From: Paludibacteraceae bacterium | GTDB taxonomy: Bacteria; Bacteroidota; Bacteroidia; Bacteroidales; Paludibacteraceae | Direction of reading: 5' to 3' | NCBI GenBank assembly: GCA_017456885.1 | Contig: JAFTIM010000004.1 | Coordinates: 124,001-188,000, forward strand | Length of the DNA stretch: 64,000 bases | Part shown: in pieces, positions 48,677-58,230 of the stretch | Layout of the letters: each line of letters starts with the position of its first letter | Position numbering within the stretch: the stretch's first letter is position 1 | Program-made: the position numbers and the translations under genes | The notes under the pieces: model-generated | Database searches by the model: none | Told to the model about the DNA's origin: nothing | The model's input: only the letters and a program-made list of their open reading frames with translations

Positions 48677-51600
48677 TCAGAATTCCATTTTGCTCATACG
48701 TATGTAGCTTTGATAACGTTTTTTAGCCATATCCTCGCAAGCATTAAACAACGTTTCTGCCTCTTGAGGATATTGTTTCATTACCGAAGCGAAACGAACT
48801 TCGCCTTTTAAGAATTCTTGGAAAGCCTCCCAATTCGGTTCTTTCGAATCGAGCGAGAACGGATTCTTGCCCTCTTCTTCCAAAGCCGGATTGTAACGCC
48901 ACAAATGCCAATAACCGCACGCAACAGCAGCAGCCTCTTCGGCTTGTGCCTTACCCATGCCTTTTTTCAAACCATGATTGATACACGGAGCGTATGCAAT
49001 AATCAGCGACGGACCGGGATATGCTTCTGCCTCACGAATTGCTTTCAAGCATTGTGCAGGATCGGCACCCATTGCTATTTGAGCCACATATACATAGCCA
49101 TAAGTTGTAGCTATCATACCAAGGTCTTTTTTACGCACACGTTTACCCGATGCAGCAAATTTAGCAATAGCACCAAGCGGTGTCGCTTTCGACGATTGTC
49201 CACCTGTATTGGAATAAACCTCCGTATCGAGTACAAGGATATTTACATCTTCGCCCGATGCAATGACATGATCCAAACCTCCGTAACCGATGTCGTATGA
49301 AGCACCATCGCCACCAATAATCCATTGAGAACGTTTAACCAAGAAATGGCTCAATTCCAAAATTGCTTTACAAGTATCGCATTTGCATGCTTCGCATGCC
49401 TCTACTATTTGAGGAGCCAATACCTTGGTAGCCTCAGCATCGTTTTGTTTTTCTATCCACTCGTTCATCAACGATTTCAACGCATCGGAGCAGCATGTGC
49501 AAGTTTGCGCTTTTGTCATCAACTCGGTCAAACGAGCTTTCATCTTCTTGTTAGCCAAAGTCATACCCAAACCAAACTCGCAGAAGTCCTCGAACAAGGA
49601 GTTTGCCCAAGCAGGTCCTTGTCCTTTTTCGTTCACCGTGTAAGGAGTTGAAGGTATCGAACCCGAATAAATTGACGAACAACCTGTTGCATTAGCCACA
49701 ATTTCACGATCGCCATACAATTGCGAAATCAGTTTTACATACGGAGTTTCGCCGCAACCGGAACAAGCTCCCGAAAACTCGAACAACGGTGTTGCAAACT
49801 GAGAATTTTTAGGATTCGATTTAATATCAATCAAATCTTGCTTGCTCTTTACGTTTTTAACGCAATAGTTCCAATTTTCTGCTTCGCTCAATTCACCTTC
49901 CAAAGGTACCATTTTCAAAGCAGGACCACCGGCTTTCGGATTGCCCGGACATACATCTACGCAATTGCCACAACCCAAACAATCCATAACACCCACTTGC
50001 ATACGGAAATGCATTCCTTTCATTGCAAGAGGCGCTTTCATTTCGAGTGTAGTTGCATTCAATCCCTTAACTTCTTCGTCGTCAAGCACAAACGGACGAA
50101 TACAAGCATGAGGACATACAAATGCGCATTTGTTACATTGAATACAATTTTCGGGTGTCCATGTCGGAACAAAAGGAGCTACACCACGTTTTTCGTAAGC
50201 AGCCGTACCTTGCGGCCAAGTACCATCTTCGATACCCTTGAATGCCGAAACGGGAAGTAAATCGCCGTTTTGTGCATTGATAGGACGTACCACCTCGTTG
50301 ATGAATGCGGGGTCATTGTTTGCTACCACTTCATCGTCAACAAGGTTTGCCCATGCCTTATCCACAACCAACTCTTTGTACTCACCACCACGGTCAACGG
50401 CAGCATAGTTTTTATTTACAACATCTTCACCTTTTTTACCATACGATTTCACGATGAATTTCTTCATCTGCTCTATTGCCAAATCAGCAGGAATAACACC
50501 TGTAATGCGGAAAAATGCACTTTGAAGAATCGTATTTGTACGATTACCCAGCCCTATTTCTTGAGCTATTTTGGTAGCGTTGATATAATAAACTTTTATA
50601 TTTTTCTGTGCAAAATAGCGTTTTACGTTGTTGGGCAAATTTTTAACCAATTCTTCGCCATCCCAAATGGTATTCAAAAGGAATGTACCGTTTTCTTGCA
50701 AACCGCGAGTTACATCGTACATACGCAAATATGCCTGAACGTGGCATGCCACAAAGTTCGGTGTGTTTACCAAATAAGTAGAACGAATCGGAGAATCACC
50801 GAAACGGAGGTGCGAGCAAGTGAAACCTCCCGATTTTTTTGAATCGTAAGAGAAATATGCTTGGCAATGTTTATCGGTGTTGTCGCCAATGATTTTTACC
50901 GAGTTTTTGTTTGCACCAACCGTTCCGTCAGCACCCAAACCATAGAATTTTGCTTCGAACATACCCTTACCGCCAAGAGCAATTTCCTCTTTTTGTAGCA
51001 ACGAAGTGAACGTTACATCATCTACGATGCCGATCGTAAAGCGGTCTTTAGGTTGAGGCAATGCCAAATTTTCGAATACCGAAAGTATTTGAGCCGGCGT
51101 TGTATCATTTGAACCCAATCCATAACGTCCACCAACTATAACGGGAGCATTCTCCTTACCATAGAAGCACTCTTTTACATCAAGATAAAGAGGTTCGCCG
51201 TTTGCACCGGGCTCTTTCGTACGGTCGAGTACAGCAATGCGTTTTACCGTTGCAGGAACTGCTGCCAAGAAATGTTTGGCAGAGAACGGACGATACAAGT
51301 GTACGGAAACCAAACCTACTTTCTCGCCTTTCCCGTTGAGGTAGTCGATAGCCTCACGAGCGGCTTCGGTTACAGAACCCATGGCAATGATAACACGCTC
51401 TGCATCTGCAGCACCATAGTAATCAAACAAGCCATATTTACGTCCCGTGATTTCCGAAATTTTATTCATGTAATCTTCCACGATTGCAGGTACTGCATCG
51501 TAATACGAATTGCAAGACTCGCGATGTGTGAAGAATGTATCGGGGTTTTCGGCCATACCACGAGCCACCGGATGTTCGGGCGACAATGCACGCTGACGGA

Positions 51601-52213
51601 ACTCTGCCAACGCCTCTTGGTCGATAAGCGGAGCCAAATCGTCGTTTTCAAGCATTTCTATTTTTTGAATCTCGTGCGAAGTACGGAATCCGTCGAAGAA
51701 ATTCAAAAACGGCACTCTCGATTTAATGGTTGACAAATGTGCAACACCTGCCAAATCCATCACCTCTTGAACAGAACCCTCTGCCAACATTGCAAAACCC
51801 GTTTGACGAGTTGACATTACGTCCTGATGGTCGCCAAAAATGCAAAGAGAATGCGAAGCCAACGTACGGGCCGAAACGTGGAATACGCAAGGGAGAAATT
51901 CGCCTGCTATTTTGTACATATTCGGTATCATCAGCAACAAACCTTGCGATGCCGTATAGGTTGTGGTCAAAGCACCTGCCTGCAACGAACCGTGTACGGC
52001 TCCCGCTGCACCACCTTCCGATTGCATTTCTTGCACAAGGACTGTTTCGCCAAAAATGTTTTTACGACCTTGGGCAGCCCATTCGTCAACATACTCCGCC
52101 ATTGTCGATGACGGTGTGATAGGATAAATAGCTGCAACTTCCGAAAACATATACGAAATATGTGCGGCAGCCTGATTTCCATCACAAGTGATAAACTTTT
52201 TTTCTTTTGCCAT
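48677..52213 (-). CDS. nifJ: Pyruvate:ferredoxin (flavodoxin) oxidoreductase
   Basis: 1178 residues, the full single-chain form. N-terminal domain with AAIYPITPSSTMAEY. Two [4Fe-4S] sites lie in CIQCNKCAFVCPHAC and CLGCGNCVDVCPG at about 685 and 745. The TPP domain has GGDGASYDIGYGG and VLDTEVYSNTGGQSSK near 965-1000, and a third cluster uses CSGCGETP and Cys residues around it. Oxidises pyruvate to acetyl-CoA with reduced ferredoxin; AckA and Pta in this window would turn acetyl-CoA to acetate and ATP. Promoter -7 TATCTTTG on the reverse strand at 52257-52264. Confidence 0.98.
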   Translation of the reverse strand: MAKEKKFITCDGNQAAAHISYMFSEVAAIYPITPSSTMAEYVDEWAAQGRKNIFGETVLVQEMQSEGGAAGAVHGSLQAGALTTTYTASQGLLLMIPNMYKIAGEFLPCVFHVSARTLASHSLCIFGDHQDVMSTRQTGFAMLAEGSVQEVMDLAGVAHLSTIKSRVPFLNFFDGFRTSHEIQKIEMLENDDLAPLIDQEALAEFRQRALSPEHPVARGMAENPDTFFTHRESCNSYYDAVPAIVEDYMNKISEITGRKYGLFDYYGAADAERVIIAMGSVTEAAREAIDYLNGKGEKVGLVSVHLYRPFSAKHFLAAVPATVKRIAVLDRTKEPGANGEPLYLDVKECFYGKENAPVIVGGRYGLGSNDTTPAQILSVFENLALPQPKDRFTIGIVDDVTFTSLLQKEEIALGGKGMFEAKFYGLGADGTVGANKNSVKIIGDNTDKHCQAYFSYDSKKSGGFTCSHLRFGDSPIRSTYLVNTPNFVACHVQAYLRMYDVTRGLQENGTFLLNTIWDGEELVKNLPNNVKRYFAQKNIKVYYINATKIAQEIGLGNRTNTILQSAFFRITGVIPADLAIEQMKKFIVKSYGKKGEDVVNKNYAAVDRGGEYKELVVDKAWANLVDDEVVANNDPAFINEVVRPINAQNGDLLPVSAFKGIEDGTWPQGTAAYEKRGVAPFVPTWTPENCIQCNKCAFVCPHACIRPFVLDDEEVKGLNATTLEMKAPLAMKGMHFRMQVGVMDCLGCGNCVDVCPGNPKAGGPALKMVPLEGELSEAENWNYCVKNVKSKQDLIDIKSNPKNSQFATPLFEFSGACSGCGETPYVKLISQLYGDREIVANATGCSSIYSGSIPSTPYTVNEKGQGPAWANSLFEDFCEFGLGMTLANKKMKARLTELMTKAQTCTCCSDALKSLMNEWIEKQNDAEATKVLAPQIVEACEACKCDTCKAILELSHFLVKRSQWIIGGDGASYDIGYGGLDHVIASGEDVNILVLDTEVYSNTGGQSSKATPLGAIAKFAASGKRVRKKDLGMIATTYGYVYVAQIAMGADPAQCLKAIREAEAYPGPSLIIAYAPCINHGLKKGMGKAQAEEAAAVACGYWHLWRYNPALEEEGKNPFSLDSKEPNWEAFQEFLKGEVRFASVMKQYPQEAETLFNACEDMAKKRYQSYIRMSKMEF

Positions 52214-52256
52214 TGTAGTTATTATTTTAATAAAAATTACCTGCTGAATTTTCGTG

Positions 52257-52264
52257 CAAAGATA
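52257..52264 (-). promoter_or_regulatory. -7 promoter element of nifJ
   Basis: Reverse strand TATCTTTG (TAnnTTTG), 43 bp before the nifJ start. Confidence 0.55.
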
Positions 52265-52318
52265 ATGAAAAACAACTAAAATATGTCCTAAATGTTACCA
52301 TAAAACAAAACATTTTTT

Positions 52319-52348
52319 TACCTTTGCCAATGTGCTTTGCAGGCAAAG
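52319..52348 (+). promoter_or_regulatory. -7 box and overlapping palindrome at the head of element D
   Basis: TACCTTTG at 52319-52326 fits the Bacteroidetes -7 box. It overlaps a dyad CTTTGCC (52322-52328) / GGCAAAG (52342-52348) with a 13-nt spacer, which could be an operator or, if transcribed from further upstream, a small hairpin. The block corresponds to TTTTTTGCCTATG in elements A and B. Confidence 0.45.
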
Positions 52349-52540
52349 TACAAGACATATTAAAAGCATTTTTGCTTTATTTCTTCTATTCAAAAATTTG
52401 GCGATTTATTGAATAACTCCGAAGAGATAAGTAATGAATGCTCACGTGATGGCGTGAGCTTAACTTATTTCGTGGAGTGGGTTACGCCAAATACCTTGAA
52501 TAGCGGGAAACAGTTGAGTTTCACGCTTTTTTTGTGTCCG
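52321..52540 (+). ncRNA. Structured leader element D (long segmented hairpin, GCTCACG-capped) with 3' terminator
   Basis: Helices: 52354-52358 / 52534-52538 (weak, one G-U), 52386-52393 / 52496-52503 (8 bp), 52397-52403 / 52485-52491 (7 bp), 52416-52420 / 52474-52478 (5 bp), 52427-52432 / 52463-52468 (6 bp), tip GCTCACG / CGTGAGC 52440-52446 / 52453-52459 (7 bp, perfect). Its 3' end forms an intrinsic terminator (52502-52533). The 3' sequence CACGC-T7-GTGTCC corresponds to the CACG...TTTTTATGTR end of A and B. Lies about 50 bp upstream of the FISUMP gene in the same orientation. Confidence 0.6.
52502..52533 (+). terminator. Terminator-like hairpin inside element D
   Basis: AGCG-G-GAAAC, loop AGTTGA, GTTTC-A-CGCT (nine pairs, one G-A mismatch) followed by seven T (52527-52533). 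It sits before the gene start, so it could act as an attenuator or as the 3' end of a separate small RNA. It shares two bases with the long helix 52496-52503. Confidence 0.6.
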
Positions 52541-52592
52541 TATAAATGAGGATTTATTACTTATTATTGTTTAATTTAAAATTATTTTCAAA

Positions 52593-53282
52593 ATGAAAAA
52601 AGTAAATTTTTTGATGGCTACATTTTGTGTGGCATTGTGTATGGGATTGTTTTCGTGCAATAATTCCTACGAACCCAACGACCCGAGCAACTCTGGAATT
52701 GGGAATGACAATACAAACACACCAGAAGAACCAAAACCTACCACAGGTACAGAAAACGGTCACTCGTGGGTAGATTTGGGGTTGAGTGTTAAATGGGCAA
52801 CCTGCAACATCGGTGCTTGGAAGCCTGAAGGGTACGGTAATTATTATGCTTGGGGAGAAACCTCGACAAAATCGGAATATACCGAAGACAATTATACTTA
52901 TAAAGAAAGCCCGAATTCCGCACTCCCTTTAATCAGAGATGCCGCTTTTGCAAATTGGGGAGGAACATGGCGGATGCCAACTTCTTACGAGATAGATGAA
53001 TTGACAAGTTCATGTACTTGGAAATGGACTACTTTAAACGGAGTAAACGGTTACGAAGTAAAAAGTAAAACCAACAACAACAGTATTTTCTTACCAGCTG
53101 CGGGAATGTATGGATCTTTTGGTCTATCAAGTTTAGGAGAAAAAGGCAGATACAGGTCAAGTGAACTTAATTCAAATAGTTATGAATATTCACCCTGCAT
53201 TGATTTTTCAGAGATGGGGTTCAAATCTAATTATGGGTACCTACGATACCTTGGCAATTCCGTCCGTGCGGTTTGTCCTTAA
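52593..53282 (+). CDS. FISUMP-domain lipoprotein
   Basis: 229 residues. Lipobox LFSC with Cys at about 22, Asn/Pro/Thr-rich linker, then the FISUMP domain: HSWVDLGLSVKWATCNIGA, YGNYYAWGETS, WRMPTSYEID, SIFLPAAGMYG, a C-terminal RYRSSELNSNSYEYSP and GNSVRAVCP. Paralogue of the 41364-42122 protein; the conserved N-terminal half aligns closely while the C-terminal strand region differs strongly. It is preceded by element D and followed by its own terminator, making a self-contained unit between nifJ and parE. Confidence 0.82.
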   Translation: MKKVNFLMATFCVALCMGLFSCNNSYEPNDPSNSGIGNDNTNTPEEPKPTTGTENGHSWVDLGLSVKWATCNIGAWKPEGYGNYYAWGETSTKSEYTEDNYTYKESPNSALPLIRDAAFANWGGTWRMPTSYEIDELTSSCTWKWTTLNGVNGYEVKSKTNNNSIFLPAAGMYGSFGLSSLGEKGRYRSSELNSNSYEYSPCIDFSEMGFKSNYGYLRYLGNSVRAVCP

Positions 53283-53306
53283 AGCATTTCATAAAAAAAA
53301 ATATTT

Positions 53307-53342
53307 AAACGGCACAAGTAAAAATCTTATGCCGTTTTTTTT
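53307..53342 (+). terminator. Intrinsic terminator after the second FISUMP gene
   Basis: Eight-base-pair stem AAACGGCA / TGCCGTTT (53307-53314 / 53330-53337), 15-nt loop and T run. Confidence 0.75.
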
Positions 53343-53401
53343 ATGAACAAACTCTCGCAAAAAATCACTATTTTTGCCATTCTAAAAAATAAAAAAACTA
53401 A

Positions 53402-55297
53402 ATGAGCGAAATAAAGAATTTGACCAACGGATACGGAGAAAACGACATTGTAACGCTGCAAGGTTTAGCCCATGTACGTCATCGCCCCGGTATGTATATC
53501 GGAAAATTGGGAGATGGCTCTTCTGCCGACGATGGCATTTACGTATTACTTAAAGAAATTATTGATAACTCCATCGACGAATTTCGAATGAAGTACGGAA
53601 ATACGATAAACATTACCATCGACAACGATATGGTAACCGTGCGCGACTTTGGGCGTGGTATTCCGCAAGGGAAAATCGTCGATAGTGTTTCGATAATGAA
53701 CACAAGCGGTAAGTTTGAAGACAAAGGCTATGTAAAATCGGTGGGGTTGAACGGTGTCGGTATAAAAGCCGTAAATGCTCTTTCGACTGCATTTACAGCC
53801 ATATCGTATCGCGATGGAATGGCCAAACGTGTCGATTTTTCGGAAGGAAAACTCATAAAAGAATATCCGCTTGAAGCCACCAACGAAAAAAATGGGACGT
53901 ACATTCAATTCTCGCCCGACCGTGCGCCACAAATATTTGGCAACTACTCTTATAAGATGGAGTTTGTAGAAAAAATGCTCCGTAATTACACCTATCTGAA
54001 TCCGGGACTGACAATCAATTTCAACGGACAAAAGTTTTTATCGAAAAACGGGCTTTTAGACCTTCTGACAGAAAACAATACGGCCGAGGCACTCTACCCT
54101 ATTGTCCACATCAAGGGCGATGACATAGAGATAGCCTTTACGCATACTGATCAATACAGCGAAGAATATTTTTCGTTTGTCAATGGACAACATACCATAC
54201 AAGGAGGAACGCATCAATCGGCATTCCGCGAAGCCATAGGGAAAACCATTAAGGAATTTTATGCCAAAAACATGGATTTGGCTGACATCCGAAGCGGATT
54301 TGTAGGAGCGATTTCCATCTCGGTGCAAGAACCCGTTTTCGAATCGCAAACAAAAGTAAAACTCGGTTCGAAGGACATGGCTCCCGAAGTAGATAGCAAA
54401 GGGAAACCCTATCCGCTTTCAGGCGTTACGGTAAATAAATTTGTAAACGACTTTATAAAAAAGGAGCTTGACAATTTCTTGCATCGAAATCCGGAAACGG
54501 CTGATTGTTTGTTAAAAAAAATACAAGCATCGGAAAAAGAGCGCAAAGCCATTGCAGGAGTAACAAAATTGGCTCGCGAACGTGCGAAAAAAGTCAATCT
54601 TCATAACAAAAAGTTGCGCGACTGCAAAATTCATTTCAACGACGTGCGTGGCGACCTGCAAGCCGAATCCTCCATTTTCATCACCGAGGGAGACTCGGCG
54701 TCGGGTTCTATCACAAAAATTCGCGATGCGAATACCCAAGCCGTCTTCAGCTTGCGTGGAAAACCATTTAACAGTTACGGACACTCGAAAAAAATTGTTT
54801 ACGAAAACGAAGAGTTCAACCTCTTACAAGCTGCACTCAACATCGAAGAAGGACTTGACGGCTTGCGTTACAACAAGATAATTATTGCAACCGATGCCGA
54901 TGTCGATGGTATGCACATTCGATTGTTGCTGCTTACATTCTTTTTACAGTTTTTCCCCGATTTAATAAAAAAAGGACACGTTTACATTCTTCAAACGCCG
55001 CTTTTCAGGGTTCGTACGCAAAAAGAAACACGCTATTGCTACAGCGAAGATGAGCGAATTGCTGCCATCAACGAGATGAAACCGAATCCCGAAATCACGC
55101 GATTTAAAGGATTGGGAGAGGTTTCGCCCGACGAATTCAAACATTTCATAGGCAAAGACATTCGACTCGACCAAGTTACACTCCGCAAGGAAGACGCTGT
55201 AGCCGAACTTTTGTCGTTCTACATGGGCGACAATACACCCGAACGTCAAAATTTCATTGTCGAAAATCTTGTTGTAGAAGAAGATCTCGTATCTTAA
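53402..55297 (+). CDS. parE: DNA topoisomerase IV subunit B (type IIA, ParE)
   Basis: 631 residues. GHKL ATPase with [34 protein letters not shown] and [11 protein letters not shown]. Toprim metal-binding region has [11 protein letters not shown] at about 430 and [20 protein letters not shown] near 500. Length and lack of the GyrB insert fit ParE rather than GyrB. Unwinds and decatenates DNA with a ParC partner; parC is not adjacent here, and the next genes are an ABC ATPase and an MBL hydrolase. Confidence 0.93.
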   Translation: MSEIKNLTNGYGENDIVTLQGLAHVRHRPGMYIGKLGDGSSADDGIYVLLKEIIDNSIDEFRMKYGNTINITIDNDMVTVRDFGRGIPQGKIVDSVSIMNTSGKFEDKGYVKSVGLNGVGIKAVNALSTAFTAISYRDGMAKRVDFSEGKLIKEYPLEATNEKNGTYIQFSPDRAPQIFGNYSYKMEFVEKMLRNYTYLNPGLTINFNGQKFLSKNGLLDLLTENNTAEALYPIVHIKGDDIEIAFTHTDQYSEEYFSFVNGQHTIQGGTHQSAFREAIGKTIKEFYAKNMDLADIRSGFVGAISISVQEPVFESQTKVKLGSKDMAPEVDSKGKPYPLSGVTVNKFVNDFIKKELDNFLHRNPETADCLLKKIQASEKERKAIAGVTKLARERAKKVNLHNKKLRDCKIHFNDVRGDLQAESSIFITEGDSASGSITKIRDANTQAVFSLRGKPFNSYGHSKKIVYENEEFNLLQAALNIEEGLDGLRYNKIIIATDADVDGMHIRLLLLTFFLQFFPDLIKKGHVYILQTPLFRVRTQKETRYCYSEDERIAAINEMKPNPEITRFKGLGEVSPDEFKHFIGKDIRLDQVTLRKEDAVAELLSFYMGDNTPERQNFIVENLVVEEDLVS

Positions 55298-55310
55298 AAA
55301 TACACCTTTT

Positions 55311-56222
55311 ATGTCAATAACAATAAGAAACATTGATAAAAACTACGGGCAACAAAAAGTTCTTAACCATGTTTCATTCGATATAGCAGACAACGAGATT
55401 GTAGGGTTTCTCGGCCCTAACGGAGCCGGCAAATCGACAACGATGAAAATTATTACGGGATTTCTTTCGCCCGACAATGGTTCCGTACAGATTTGCGGTA
55501 TTGATATGCAAAAAAATCCGCTCGAAGCAAAACTACAAATAGGTTATCTGCCCGAACACAATCCGCTTTATCTGGATATGTATGTAAAAGAATATCTTGA
55601 GTTTGCTGCGGGATTTTTCAACTTGGGGAAAACGAAAAAAAGTGCCATTGCCGACGTTATTGAGCAAACGGGATTGGAACTTGAATACAAAAAAAGAATC
55701 CGCCAACTCTCAAAAGGCTATCGGCAACGTGTCGGATTGGCACAAGCACTGATTCACAACCCCCGCGTATTGATTCTCGATGAACCTACAACAGGGCTCG
55801 ATCCGACACAGTTGATTGAAATTCGCGAATTGATAAAGAATATCGGGAAAGAGAAAACCATTCTGTTTTCCACACACATTTTGCAAGAAGTGGAATCGCT
55901 GTGCCAACGAGCAATCGTAATCAATCGGGGACAGATCGTGGCAGACGGGACTCTCGATGAAATAACCACTGCAAACGTTGCCTGCGAAATGTTTTTAGTA
56001 GAGTTCGACCAAGCATTTGCTTACGATTGGAAACAAGTTTCTGACAGCATTGTACATGTTCAAGAAATCGAAAAAAATACTTATCGAATCTCGGCAAACA
56101 AAGATATTCGTACAGAACTTTTCAACTTTGCGCAACAGAACCATCTTACGCTACTTACTATCACAAAAGAGAGTCAGAAGTTTGAAAACACTTTTGTGGA
56201 CATTATCAAACACCTACAATGA
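55311..56222 (+). CDS. gldA: GldA-like ABC transporter ATP-binding protein
   Basis: 303 residues. Walker A LGPNGAGKSTTMKII at about 35-49, Q-loop region IGYLPEHNPLY, ABC signature LSKGYRQRVGLAQAL at about 124, Walker B VLILDEPTTGLDP at about 146. Among ABC ATPases the Bacteroidetes GldA type has this length and a C-terminal extension. In gliding flavobacteria GldA works with GldF/GldG; those partners are not in this window, and most Bacteroidales do not glide, so the substrate here is unknown. Overlaps the next gene by 4 bp. Confidence 0.75.
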   Translation: MSITIRNIDKNYGQQKVLNHVSFDIADNEIVGFLGPNGAGKSTTMKIITGFLSPDNGSVQICGIDMQKNPLEAKLQIGYLPEHNPLYLDMYVKEYLEFAAGFFNLGKTKKSAIADVIEQTGLELEYKKRIRQLSKGYRQRVGLAQALIHNPRVLILDEPTTGLDPTQLIEIRELIKNIGKEKTILFSTHILQEVESLCQRAIVINRGQIVADGTLDEITTANVACEMFLVEFDQAFAYDWKQVSDSIVHVQEIEKNTYRISANKDIRTELFNFAQQNHLTLLTITKESQKFENTFVDIIKHLQ

Positions 56223-56974
56223 AAATACGTTTTTTAGGCACCGGCACCTCGACAGGAGTACCCGAAATCGGTTGTCAATGTGCCGTTTGTACATCTGATA
56301 ACAAAAAAGACAAACGGTTAAGGACATCCCTTTTAGTCGAAATAGACGACAAACGATTGTTACTCGACTGCGGTCCCGACTTCCGCCAACAAATGCTGCC
56401 GATTGCGTTCAAAAAAATTGACGCCGTTTTGTTGTCGCACGAACACTACGACCATGTAGGCGGCATCGACGATTTACGTCCTTTTTGTCAATTTGGCGAT
56501 ATTGATATTTATGCCGAACAAAACGTTTGCCAAGCCATAAAACAGCGCATGCCCTACTGTTTCAGAGAAAACAAATACCCCGGTGTGCCAAATATCAACC
56601 TTAATGAAATCTGCCTTGAATCAAAGATGATTAAAGGAATTGATATTGTCCCTATCAGGGTGTTTCATGGCAAACTACCAATTTTCGGTTACCGCATCGG
56701 AAAGATGGCTTATTTGACCGACGTATTGTCCATTCCCGAACAAGAATATGCAAAACTGAAAAACTTAGATGTCTTAATCATCAATGCTTTGAGAATGAAA
56801 CCCCATCTTTCGCATCAAACACTGGACGAATCTCTAAAAAAAATAGAGAGAATACAACCGAAGCACGCCTATTTGGTTCACATGAGTCATCATTTCGGAT
56901 TGCATGACAATATGCAACGTTTACTGCCACAAAATGTAACGTTGGCATACGACAACCTCGAAATTAGTTTATAA
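56219..56974 (+). CDS. MBL-fold hydrolase, PhnP-like
   Basis: 251 residues. Metallo-beta-lactamase fold with GTGTSTGVPEIGCQC at 7-21 (two Cys of an extra metal site), zinc motif LSHEHYDHVGG at about 74-84 and a C-terminal YLVHMSHHFGLH. It resembles phosphoribosyl-1,2-cyclic-phosphate phosphodiesterase PhnP and related Bacteroidetes hydrolases; the substrate is inferred. Start overlaps gldA as ATGA. Confidence 0.85.
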   Translation: MKIRFLGTGTSTGVPEIGCQCAVCTSDNKKDKRLRTSLLVEIDDKRLLLDCGPDFRQQMLPIAFKKIDAVLLSHEHYDHVGGIDDLRPFCQFGDIDIYAEQNVCQAIKQRMPYCFRENKYPGVPNINLNEICLESKMIKGIDIVPIRVFHGKLPIFGYRIGKMAYLTDVLSIPEQEYAKLKNLDVLIINALRMKPHLSHQTLDESLKKIERIQPKHAYLVHMSHHFGLHDNMQRLLPQNVTLAYDNLEISL

Positions 56975-56975
56975 A

Positions 56976-57003
56976 AAAATCCTCGAACCAATCGAGGATT
57001 TTC
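56976..57003. terminator. Terminator between MBL gene and ackA
   Basis: Ten-base-pair stem AAAATCCTCG (56976-56985) / CGAGGATTTT (56993-57002) between convergent genes. Confidence 0.85.
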
Positions 57004-57026
57004 TTTTTCTATGCGTAAACTCTTTT

Positions 57027-58223
57027 TTATTCAACAAGGCGTTTTGTATCGGAAGCAATCATCAACTCCTCGTCGGTAGGAATGACCACAACGCGAACTT
57101 TTGAGTTTTTAGTAGATATTTCAACCTCTTCGCCACGGCTTGCAGCATTCAATTCACAATTGCATTCCACGCCCAAATAAGCTAACGATTTGCACAATCG
57201 TTCACGCAATGCAACTTGATTTTCTCCCACGCCACCCGTAAACACCAGCACATCAAAGCCATTCAATACGGCAGCATACGCACCGATGTATTTCAAAATA
57301 TTATATTCATACATCTGTAAAGCCAAGGCGGCTCTTGTATTGCCTTGAGCAATTGCGGCATCAATATCGCGCATATCCGACGACACACCCGAAATACCCA
57401 GCAGTCCGCTCTTCTTATTCAACATATCGGATACCTGATCATTGCTCAAATGCTCCTTGTTGGCAACATACAAAACGGCACCCGTATCAATGTTGCCTGC
57501 CCGAGTTCCCATCATCAGTCCTTCGAGCGGAGTAAGACCCATCGACGTATCAACCGACTTTCCGCCTGCTACGGCTGTAATAGAACCTCCATTGCCGATA
57601 TGTGCCGTAATGATCTTTGTATTCTCGTAATCCAATCCAAGAAAATCGCACGCACGCTTCGACACATAACGATGACTCGTTCCGTGAAAACCATATCGAC
57701 GAACACCGTATTTTTCGTAATACTCATAAGGAACGGCATACATATATGCATAATCGGGCATTGTTTGGTGAAACGACGTATCAAATACAGCTACTTGCGG
57801 CACACGGGGAAGTATTTTGGCAATGGCATCAACACCTTTCAAATTAGCAGGATTGTGTAAAGGAGCTAATTCTGTGCAAGATTGTACTTGTTTTATAATT
57901 TCAGGCGTAATCAAAACCGATTGATTAAATTTTTCGCCACCGTGCACTACTCTATGTCCTACGGCATCAATCTCGTTCAGCGACTTTATGCAACCATATT
58001 CGGCACTTATCAAAGTTTGCAATATAAACTCAATGCCGACAGTATGCTCCGGCATGTTTTTCTCCAACACCACTTTTTCACCATTTTGCAATGTGATTTT
58101 CAAAAATGAGTCCGGCAAACCAATTTTCTCGACGCCACCTTGTGCCAGCACCGTTTTCGTGTCCATCTCAAACAACTTGTATTTGATGGACGAACTTCCG
58201 CAATTTAATACCAATATTTTCAT
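57027..58223 (-). CDS. ackA: Acetate kinase
   Basis: 398 residues from the ATG at 58223 (MKILVLNCGSSSIKYKLF), the conserved ASKHA-fold opening; an upstream ATG at 58229 adds two residues. Further motifs: HRVVHGGEKF at about 90, FDTSFHQTMP near 150, HIGNGGSITAV at about 208 and FTGGVGEN at about 330. Makes acetate and ATP from acetyl phosphate. Starts 7 bp after the pta stop, so pta-ackA is one operon. Confidence 0.97.
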   Translation of the reverse strand: MKILVLNCGSSSIKYKLFEMDTKTVLAQGGVEKIGLPDSFLKITLQNGEKVVLEKNMPEHTVGIEFILQTLISAEYGCIKSLNEIDAVGHRVVHGGEKFNQSVLITPEIIKQVQSCTELAPLHNPANLKGVDAIAKILPRVPQVAVFDTSFHQTMPDYAYMYAVPYEYYEKYGVRRYGFHGTSHRYVSKRACDFLGLDYENTKIITAHIGNGGSITAVAGGKSVDTSMGLTPLEGLMMGTRAGNIDTGAVLYVANKEHLSNDQVSDMLNKKSGLLGISGVSSDMRDIDAAIAQGNTRAALALQMYEYNILKYIGAYAAVLNGFDVLVFTGGVGENQVALRERLCKSLAYLGVECNCELNAASRGEEVEISTKNSKVRVVVIPTDEELMIASDTKRLVE

Positions 58224-58230
58224 AATCATG

